From an uncultured Oscillospiraceae bacterium (lineage in GTDB: Bacteria > Bacillota > Clostridia > Oscillospirales > Oscillospiraceae): a stretch of 11,897 bases of DNA. The notes beneath the pieces were generated by a model, which had not been told where the DNA came from, searched no databases, and saw only the letters and a list, made by a program, of their open reading frames with translations. Location of the stretch: positions 1-11,897 of the forward strand of contig CAJUPS010000097.1 in NCBI GenBank assembly GCA_910588045.1. The letters run 5' to 3'. Each line of letters starts with the position of its first letter. The first letter of the stretch is position 1. Both the position numbers and the translations under genes were made by a program. Positions 7,439 through 11,897 of this stretch are shown piece after piece.

Positions 7439-7813
7439 TTATTTCTGTACGAACGCCTCGTACTCCTCGGCGGTCATCAGCTCGCCGTAGGCGGAGATGT
7501 CCTTGACTTTGGCGATCCATGCGCCGTAGGGGTCCTCGTTGAGCATCTGGGGCTCATCCTCCAGCTCCCTGTGGACCTCCTCCACCACGCCGGTACAGGG
7601 GCTCATGACGTCGGAGACGGCCTTGACGGACTCCACGTCGCAGAAGGGCTCTCCGGCGGTCACCTCGTCACCCTCCTGGGGCAGGTTGATGAACACCAGG
7701 TCGCCCAGCTCGCTCTGGGCAAAGTCGGTGATGCCCACTAAGGCGGCGTCGCCGCCAAGGTCCTTGATCCACTCGTGGTCCTGGGTGTACTTCAGTTCAG
7801 CGGGGAAAGTCAT
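7439..7813 (-). CDS. gcvH: Glycine cleavage system H protein
   Basis: Lipoyl carrier that shuttles the aminomethyl intermediate between P-protein, T-protein and L-protein. It has 124 residues, the normal length. The lipoyl attachment lysine is Lys64 in VESVKAVSDV, within the usual context after GEPFCDVES. The N-terminal KYTQDHEWI is typical. The start is MTFPAELKY, preceded by AAGGAGGA at about 8 nt. The frame continues upstream to 7936, but that part reads through the intergenic repeat and should not be included. It is the expected substrate of the LplA encoded three genes downstream. Confidence 0.97.
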   Translation of the reverse strand: MTFPAELKYTQDHEWIKDLGGDAALVGITDFAQSELGDLVFINLPQEGDEVTAGEPFCDVESVKAVSDVMSPCTGVVEEVHRELEDEPQMLNEDPYGAWIAKVKDISAYGELMTAEEYEAFVQK

Positions 7814-7844
7814 AGTTTTGTTCCTCCTTAATGAATGATTTCTT

Positions 7845-7861
7845 CGCGCCCTTCGGGCGCG
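7845..7861. other. Short GC-rich hairpin in the gcvH leader
   Basis: CGCGCCC (7845-7851) pairs with GGGCGCG (7855-7861) around TTC. It lies about 30 nt upstream of the gcvH start, between the repeat and the ribosome binding site. It may be part of the repeat complex or protect the 5' end of a processed gcvH message. No T-run follows directly. Confidence 0.5.
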
Positions 7862-7884
7862 AATGGTAAATTTTTCTCGAATCG

Positions 7885-8008
7885 GCCCGGGAGCTACGCG
7901 CCCCCGGACTCCGCGCCTACTTTTGCCACGCGGCAAAAGTAGGCAAAAACGCGCTTAAACCTACGGTTTAAGAATCCCTTGGCGGGAGCGGCTCGGAGCG
8001 CCGCTCCC
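7885..8008 (+). repeat. Structured multi-hairpin intergenic repeat (copy 2)
   Basis: From 7885 to 7998 this matches 11784-11897 at about 108 of 114 positions, counted by hand; the other copy is cut by the window end. It holds three consecutive stem-loops. A: GCCTACTTTTGCC (7915-7927) with GGCAAAAGTAGGC (7932-7944). B: CTTAAACC (7954-7961) with GGTTTAAG (7965-7972), loop TAC. C: GGGAGCGGC (7984-7992) with GCCGCTCCC (8000-8008). In hairpin B the two copies differ by an A-T to G-C pair exchange, so pairing is kept. The element lies between gcvT-glyA and gcvH, in the orientation opposite to the operon. There is no convincing coding content. It could be a mobile palindromic repeat, an RNA processing or stability element, or both. 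Confidence 0.88.
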
Positions 8009-8179
8009 TATGCGGGGGATTTGCGGAGTGCGGTGTGTATTGGGTTAGGCGAAGCCGCCGAATTTCAGGTCCTACGGGCATCTGATCTAGTGGTCTGGTA
8101 CTTGTAGAACTCCGGCTGACGCCCTTTCAAAGGGGTACTCCCTGCAAGGGGGATGTCCTATTGGGAGTGCGCGGCAGTC
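8009..8179. other. Non-coding remainder of the gcvT-gcvH gap
   Basis: 171 nt between the repeat and the stop of the gcvT-glyA fusion. I see no gene. One weak stem-loop, CCCTT/AAGGG at 8122-8134, and a partial CTCCC/GGGAG pairing are present, without a T-run on the minus strand. The stretch may be a continuation of the intergenic repeat, which cannot be tested here because the second copy is truncated. Confidence 0.5.
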
Positions 8180-10828
8180 TTAGAGGCCAGACTTCTTCGC
8201 TAAGTCGTTCAGGGCGGAGGCAACCTGGTCCTCGGTGAAGCAATACTTCATCTCGGTATACCCGGCGCGGAGGGCCTCGATGTCTCCCTTGACCTCCTTG
8301 CCCCGGAGGATGCAGTCCGCCATGATCTGAGCCAGCTTCTCAAATTCGGCGGGGCCGAAGCCGAAGCGGGTCATCTCGTTGACGCCCATGCGCAGCGCGC
8401 CGGAGGCGGTGAAGCCCTCCTCCTCGGGGGTGGCCTGATAGTTGCAGATGATGTTGTTCCGCTCTAAGCGCATGGCCACCTCGGGTCCGGTGCCATAGCC
8501 CACGTTGACGATGACCTGGTGAGTCTCGGTGTAGTCGTTGGCGGGGTCGCCCGCCACGTCCAGACCGGCGGCCTTCAGGCTCTTGGCGAAGCTCTTGGCG
8601 TTGGAAACCACGGCCTTCTGGTACTCGTCCTTGAAGTGGTTCATCTCGTAGGCGGCCATCAGCAATCCCAGCTGGGTGCCCAGGTGGTGGTTGGACACGC
8701 TGCCCGGGAAGGCCCGGCTCTCGATGGTCTCCCAGAGGCCATATTTCAGCTCGCCCTTCTTGTAGTTGACGCCCACGATGCCCCGCTGGGGCCCGAAGAA
8801 GGTCTTGTGGGTGGATCCGGTGACGATCTCCGCGCCCTCCTGGAAGGGTTTCTGGAAATAGTCGCCGATGAGGCCCAGCACGTGGGCCATGTCGTACATG
8901 ATGGTGGTCTGGAGGCCCATGTCGTCCACGTACTTCCGGATGGCCGCCACGGGCTCTTTGTGGAGCACCATGCTCTTGCCGAAGATGATGAACTCCGGAC
9001 GGTACTGGTCGATGGCCTTTTTGGTCTCTTCCACGTCGATTTTGTAGATGTTGTCCTTGCAGACCGGGAAGTTCACCAGGGCGTGGCGCTCGGTGACGGG
9101 ATCGATGGCGATATAGTCATGGAGTGCGCCCATGGGCTGGGCGGAGAGGTGGCCGCCCTTGATGATGTGGTTGTTCATGATATAGCCCAGCCGCTTGGGG
9201 TCCTGCTTGCGGTTGAGGCGGTTCTTCCAGTCCATGAGAGCGGAGAACACGCAGGTGTTGGACATCTGGCCGCTGACGCACCGGGTCTCCACCTCGGCAC
9301 AGCCCATAAATGCCTTCATCTCCTCCACCAGCAGCTGCTCCACCTCGTCGATGAACTCCGTGCCCTGGTAGTAGAACACGTCCGCGTCGTAGAAGCTCTT
9401 CACCTTCTTGTGCTCCGCGTACCGGAAGGAGGGGTCGCTGGCGCACAGCAGGCGCACGGCCCTGGAGGGCGTCATCTCGGAGGGAATGAGGTTCACGCAC
9501 TTCTCCTGCCGCCAGGCGTGGTTCTCGATGGCCCGGCCAATGAGCGCCAGCGCCTTGGGCGTCCGGTCGCCGGAGGCGGGAGCGGTATCCTCCTCATCGG
9601 GACGGTAGAGGATGGGCCGGGCGAAGGGCGGCGCGTCCACCCGCATGTGGTAGGGCGGGATCACGGCCTTGAGGCGGCGTCCGCGGACGTCCACCTGGAC
9701 CTCGTCGTCCTCCAGGGTGTCGCTGTCCACGATGGCAAGGCCGATGGACCGCTTGGCGGTCTCCTCCAGGATGACGGTGCTCAGGCCCTCGCCCTCGTGG
9801 CGGTAGTAGGGCACCATGGTGCCGCTGGTGACGTAGCCGATGCACTTCTCGTCCTTATAGACCGGCATTCCCGCCCGCATGACGCCCTTGTCCAGCAGGG
9901 TGATGGGCAGAATGCGCCGGGGCAGGCCCGTCAGGTCGGAGAAATCCCGGTTCATGATGCGGGAAAAGACCTCGTATTGCTTCGCCAGGGGCTCCCGGCC
10001 GATGAAGTCGCCCTTCTGCTGGGAGAAGCTGACGGCGAATTTCGCCAGGGGCACGGCGAAGATGGGGATCTCCTTCCCCTCGGGGTCCTCGCCCATCTCG
10101 TGGCCGTACAGGGGCAGGCACGCCTCCAGGCGGCAGGTATCCCGGGCTCCCAGTCCGGCGGGCTTCGCCCCCAGCTCGATGAGCCGGTTCCAGAGCCAGG
10201 CGGCTTGGTCACTCTCAATATAGACCTCATAGCCGATGGGCTCGCCGGTGTAGCCGGTCTTCGCCACCCGGACGGTGCGGCCCTCGAATTGGAGGGTGTT
10301 CAGGGCGTTCTTCACCGGCTCGGTGATGGCCTCACCGGCCGAGAGGACCTGCAAGATCTCCTTGGCCTTGGGGCCCTGGACGGCGATGGCGGCCCAGTCG
10401 CCGGTGATGACGGTCATCTTGGCGTCGTAGTTCTTGATTTGTTCATTGAGGTGGGCCAGGTCCTTGTCGGTATTGGCGGCGTTGACCACCAGCAGATACC
10501 GGTCCTCCTCGAAGCGGTAGAGGTAGGCGTCGTCCACCGCGCCGCCGTTCTCATTGGGGATGATGGCGTACTGGGCCTGGTTGAGGTCCAGGGCCATGAC
10601 GTTGCTGGAGAGCACGTGCTGGAGGAAGGGGACCATCTCCGGGCCCTCCACCAGGATGCGCCCCATGTGGGACACGTCGAAGAGGCTGCACGCGTGGCGG
10701 GTGTACAGGTGCTCCGCGACGATGTCGGTGGGGTACTTGATGGGCATCTCCCATCCGCCGAAGTCCACCATGGTGGCACCGGCGGCAACGTGGACATCAT
10801 AGAGCTGGGTCCGTTTCAAATCGCTCAT
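8180..10828 (-). CDS. GcvT - serine hydroxymethyltransferase fusion protein
   Basis: A single 882-residue frame with two enzymes. Residues about 1-405 are the glycine cleavage T-protein, which releases ammonia from aminomethyl-lipoyl GcvH and makes 5,10-methylene-tetrahydrofolate. Signs are YDVHVAAGATMVDFGGWEMP, FDVSHMG, the GGAVDD acidic site (Asp99/100), GYTGE and GLGARDTCRLEACLPLYGHE. Two stretches after residue 280 look longer than in ordinary GcvT. A polar, Asp/Glu/Pro-rich linker covers about 408-425. Residues about 426-882 are an SHMT-like PLP enzyme: LIPSE (447-451), RYAE (469-472), GGH560, DMAH (Asp646, His649), STHKT with PLP Lys675, and Arg813 in ALRMG. The SHMT half is divergent (see findings). 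The start has AAAGGAGGA about 10 nt upstream, and leader and terminator precede it. The fusion would hand methylene-tetrahydrofolate from T-protein to SHMT, converting two glycines to serine plus carbon dioxide and ammonia. Domain calls are firm; channelling is inference. Confidence 0.95.
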   Translation of the reverse strand: MSDLKRTQLYDVHVAAGATMVDFGGWEMPIKYPTDIVAEHLYTRHACSLFDVSHMGRILVEGPEMVPFLQHVLSSNVMALDLNQAQYAIIPNENGGAVDDAYLYRFEEDRYLLVVNAANTDKDLAHLNEQIKNYDAKMTVITGDWAAIAVQGPKAKEILQVLSAGEAITEPVKNALNTLQFEGRTVRVAKTGYTGEPIGYEVYIESDQAAWLWNRLIELGAKPAGLGARDTCRLEACLPLYGHEMGEDPEGKEIPIFAVPLAKFAVSFSQQKGDFIGREPLAKQYEVFSRIMNRDFSDLTGLPRRILPITLLDKGVMRAGMPVYKDEKCIGYVTSGTMVPYYRHEGEGLSTVILEETAKRSIGLAIVDSDTLEDDEVQVDVRGRRLKAVIPPYHMRVDAPPFARPILYRPDEEDTAPASGDRTPKALALIGRAIENHAWRQEKCVNLIPSEMTPSRAVRLLCASDPSFRYAEHKKVKSFYDADVFYYQGTEFIDEVEQLLVEEMKAFMGCAEVETRCVSGQMSNTCVFSALMDWKNRLNRKQDPKRLGYIMNNHIIKGGHLSAQPMGALHDYIAIDPVTERHALVNFPVCKDNIYKIDVEETKKAIDQYRPEFIIFGKSMVLHKEPVAAIRKYVDDMGLQTTIMYDMAHVLGLIGDYFQKPFQEGAEIVTGSTHKTFFGPQRGIVGVNYKKGELKYGLWETIESRAFPGSVSNHHLGTQLGLLMAAYEMNHFKDEYQKAVVSNAKSFAKSLKAAGLDVAGDPANDYTETHQVIVNVGYGTGPEVAMRLERNNIICNYQATPEEEGFTASGALRMGVNEMTRFGFGPAEFEKLAQIMADCILRGKEVKGDIEALRAGYTEMKYCFTEDQVASALNDLAKKSGL

Positions 10829-10895
10829 AGCAGGGGTTCCTCCTTTATCATTAACAATATAGAATCATTGCAGGGGCCCGGGCTGGAGCGCCGGG

Positions 10896-10929
10896 TAAAA
10901 AAATAGGGCATGACAAGTGCTGTCATGCC
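10896..10929 (-). terminator. Intrinsic terminator of the glycine riboswitch
   Basis: On the minus strand GGCATGACA (10929-10921) pairs with TGTCATGCC (10915-10907), a perfect 9-bp stem with a 5-nt loop. CTA and a run of seven U follow (10903-10897). It stands between aptamer 2 and the gcvT-glyA start. The 3' strand of the aptamer 2 basal stem (CAGAG, 10933-10929) abuts the terminator stem and shares one base with it, so folding of one could affect the other. A further small hairpin (CCCGG/CCGGG, 10877-10895) follows before the ribosome binding site. Confidence 0.88.
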
Positions 10930-11095
10930 TCTGTTTATCGTGACCTGAGAGATTCCCGGGAAGATCCCTCCCGGTTGCCCCGTCGGTGCGCCGCAGCGCT
11001 TTCCAGATTTTCGTCCCGGCCCAGTCCCTGTTGCCTGAGAGAGAATGGCAGTTTGCTCCTTCGGCGCCGCGTTTGCGGTCTCTCCTAAGCCGTTC
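10929..11095 (-). promoter_or_regulatory. Tandem glycine riboswitch
   Basis: Two glycine aptamers in the leader of the gcv cassette. Aptamer 1 (about 11021-11094) has GGAGAGA at 11085-11079, GCCGAAGGAGCAA and CTCTCAGGCAACAGG (11041-11027). Aptamer 2 (about 10929-11009) starts at TCTGGAAAG and has GCACCGACGGGGCAA (10989-10975) and CTCTCAGGTCACGATAAACAGAG (10951-10929). The aptamer 2 core reads GACGGGGCAA where I would expect GAAGGGGCAA. The terminator follows directly, so control is by premature termination. In the known Bacillus subtilis gcvT case glycine prevents termination. The same sign is expected here but is not proven by sequence. Confidence 0.93.
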
Positions 11096-11157
11096 ATCCG
11101 ATTATTTACTTTGTTGCCACTTGCCGCACCATGGGTATGCACAGATATTCTATGATT

Positions 11158-11186
11158 AAAATATATGAAACATGCGAATTTGTCAA
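11158..11186 (-). promoter_or_regulatory. Sigma-A-like promoter of the gcv leader
   Basis: A perfect -35 TTGACA lies on the minus strand at 11186-11181. For the -10 there are two readings: TATATT (11165-11160, spacer 15) and TATTTT (11163-11158, spacer 17). Either would start the transcript around 11150, about 55 nt upstream of the first riboswitch aptamer. The surroundings are AT-rich in contrast to the genes. Confidence 0.7.
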
Positions 11187-11348
11187 TAAGAATTTATGGC
11201 GCTCCGCGTGTTTTTGTCTGGTCCTACAATTATCAGCGGAAATCTTTATAGGACCTCACAACACGATGGTTCCTTTCCGTGGTTTTCGCTGATTCCGCGG
11301 GCACTTTATGAACATTTTGTAAAACCCCCAGTTTTTTCAAAAAACCCC
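11187..11348. other. AT-rich spacer between divergent gcv and groES promoters
   Basis: No gene is supported. There is a 7-bp inverted repeat GGTCCTA (11220-11226) / TAGGACC (11249-11255) with a 22-nt spacer, and an A/T palindrome GTTTTTT-C-AAAAAAC just upstream of the groES -35. The latter could help the promoter as an UP-like element. Neither is strong evidence for a binding site. Confidence 0.35.
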
Positions 11349-11377
11349 TTGCAATCTCCAGAAAGATGATGTAAGAT
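11349..11377 (+). promoter_or_regulatory. groES promoter
   Basis: TTGCAA (11349-11354), a 17-nt spacer and TAAGAT (11372-11377) form a good vegetative promoter. The start of transcription is expected near 11384, at the left arm of the CIRCE operator, the usual arrangement for HrcA-controlled chaperonin genes. Confidence 0.8.
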
Positions 11378-11380
11378 AAG

Positions 11381-11417
11381 CACCGTTAGCACTCAAGGAT
11401 TCGGAGTGCTAACGGTG
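11381..11417 (+). promoter_or_regulatory. CIRCE operator (HrcA binding site)
   Basis: TTAGCACTC (11386-11394), nine spacer bases and GAGTGCTAA (11404-11412) match the CIRCE consensus exactly. The symmetry extends five more bases on each side (CACCG / CGGTG), giving 14-bp perfect arms. HrcA repressor binds such sites in Gram-positive bacteria and releases them on heat stress. The site covers the predicted transcription start of groES. Confidence 0.97.
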
Positions 11418-11456
11418 ATACGGTTTACAAATAATTTGATATAGGAGGAATCCACA

Positions 11457-11741
11457 ATGAAGCTCGTACCTTTAGCAGATCGCGTTGTTCTCAAGGCCAT
11501 GGAGGCGGAGGAGACCACCAAGGGTGGGATCATCCTGACCTCGTCCGCAAAGGAGAAGCCCTCTGTGGCGGAGGTGATTTCCGTTGGCCCCGGCGGCATG
11601 GTAGACGGCAAGGAGGTCGTCATGTCCGTGAAGCCCGGGGACAAGGTGATTACAGATAAGTATTCTGGTTCCACGGTGAAGATTGGCGACGATGAGTATA
11701 CCATCGTCCGGCAGGGGGACATCCTTGCCATCGTTGAGTAA
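11457..11741 (+). CDS. groES: Co-chaperonin GroES (Cpn10)
   Basis: 94 residues, the normal length for GroES, the heptameric lid of the GroEL folding chamber. The N-terminus KLVPLADRVVLK is typical. The mobile loop is visible as TTKGGIILTSSAKEKP (about 20-35). The roof and C-terminal part show VGPGG, VKPGDKVI, YSG and ILAIVE. AGGAGGAA (11443-11450) stands at good spacing before the ATG. CIRCE and a vegetative promoter precede it. The partner groEL usually follows within a few dozen bases. Here a repeat begins 2 nt after the stop and runs to the window edge, so groEL must lie beyond it or elsewhere. Confidence 0.98.
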   Translation: MKLVPLADRVVLKAMEAEETTKGGIILTSSAKEKPSVAEVISVGPGGMVDGKEVVMSVKPGDKVITDKYSGSTVKIGDDEYTIVRQGDILAIVE

Positions 11742-11742
11742 G

Positions 11743-11808
11743 CGTCCCCGCGTGCAGTTCGTTTAGCGTCTTCTTCGTTGGTAGCCCGGGACCTACGCGG
11801 CCCCGGAC
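11743..11808 (+). repeat. 5' part of the intergenic repeat behind groES, inverted relative to 1-66
   Basis: Inverted partner of 1-66, with about 60 of 66 positions identical by hand alignment. It starts 2 nt after the groES stop and runs into the core element that begins at 11784. The copy at 7885 shares only the core, not this leader part. The leader may thus be a separate module, or a longer version of the element used at gene ends. Confidence 0.85.
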
Positions 11809-11897
11809 TCCGCGCCTACTTTTGCCGCGCGGCAAAAGTAGGCAAAAACGCGCTTAGACCTACGGTCTAAGAACCCCTTGGCGGGAGCGGCTCGGAG
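11784..11897 (+). repeat. Structured multi-hairpin intergenic repeat (copy 3, cut by window end)
   Basis: Matches 7885-7998 with six differences. Hairpin A pairs 11814-11826 with 11831-11843 (13 bp). Hairpin B pairs CTTAGACC (11853-11860) with GGTCTAAG (11864-11871), the covarying partner of the AT-richer version in copy 2. Only the left arm and part of the loop of hairpin C are inside the window. If the match continues, the next bases should complete the stem with GCCGCTCCC. The element lies downstream of groES. Confidence 0.88.

Noticed and set aside
5978..7741. A 587-codon plus-strand open frame opposite gcvPA and gcvH
   Set aside because: It crosses several genes of the minus-strand operon and has the same low-information Gly/His/Val composition as the other antisense frames.
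7814..7936. N-terminal extension of gcvH by 41 codons
   Set aside because: It translates the repeat. The same peptide beginning (MPRGKSRRGVRGRV) appears in an unrelated frame at 11835 because the DNA is repeated. The ribosome binding site supports the start at 7813.
7915..7944. Hairpin A as an intrinsic terminator
   Set aside because: The stem is followed by AAAAACGCG on the plus strand and by CGCGG on the minus strand, so neither orientation gives a U-run.
7885..8008. CRISPR array or tRNA cluster as explanation for the repeated hairpins
   Set aside because: There are only a few distant copies, no regular spacers, and no cloverleaf or anticodon arm.
8519..10906. A 795-codon plus-strand open frame opposite the gcvT-glyA gene
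   Set aside because: It is antisense to a well-recognised gene, rich in His, Gly, Val and Leu as expected from the complement of GC-rich codons, and has no recognisable domain.
11650..11835. 61-codon minus-strand frame overlapping the groES end and the repeat
   Set aside because: Its N-terminal part comes from the repeat and the rest is antisense to groES; no ribosome binding site supports it.

Overview
The window looks like part of the chromosome of a GC-rich, Gram-positive anaerobe of the Clostridia, most plausibly an Oscillospiraceae-type gut bacterium. The evidence is a perfect CIRCE operator in front of groES, strong AGGAGG-type ribosome binding sites, a split P-protein (gcvPA/gcvPB), a tandem glycine riboswitch, and GC-rich palindromic intergenic repeats. 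This placement is inference from gene content and style; no taxonomic marker is present.

Layout. The minus strand, read right to left, carries one glycine-metabolism cassette. It has a sigma-A-like promoter (about 11158-11186), a tandem glycine riboswitch (about 10929-11095) and an intrinsic terminator (10896-10929). Then come a fused gcvT-glyA gene (8180-10828), a 366-nt gap with a structured repeat, gcvH (7439-7813), an apparent intra-operon terminator (7391-7428), gcvPA (6074-7372), gcvPB (4651-6072), lplA (3671-4654, overlapping gcvPB by 4 nt) and lpdA (2288-3655). After a palindromic repeat and a long hairpin comes feoB (157-2031, minus strand), a ferrous iron transporter with an unusual cysteine cluster. 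On the plus strand at the right end, divergent from the gcv cassette, is groES (11457-11741) with its own promoter and CIRCE. No groEL lies within the 156 nt left in the window; a repeat occupies that space.

How the genes work together. GcvPA/GcvPB decarboxylate glycine, and GcvH carries the aminomethyl group on lipoate. GcvT releases ammonia and makes 5,10-methylene-tetrahydrofolate, and Lpd reoxidises the lipoyl arm with NAD. LplA attaches the lipoate that GcvH needs. The serine hydroxymethyltransferase (SHMT) domain fused to GcvT can use the methylene-tetrahydrofolate with a second glycine to make serine. The cassette therefore encodes glycine-to-serine interconversion, cofactor attachment and redox recycling, under a glycine-sensing leader.

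Most interesting. (1) The 882-residue GcvT-SHMT fusion, whose SHMT half is divergent but keeps its expected active-site residues. (2) An intergenic element present in at least two long copies, with consecutive hairpins and one compensatory base-pair change; a third, inverted and truncated copy starts the window. (3) A terminator-like structure inside the operon between gcvH and gcvPA. (4) The cysteine-rich linker in FeoB. I found no CRISPR array, tRNA, rRNA, transposase or phage gene.
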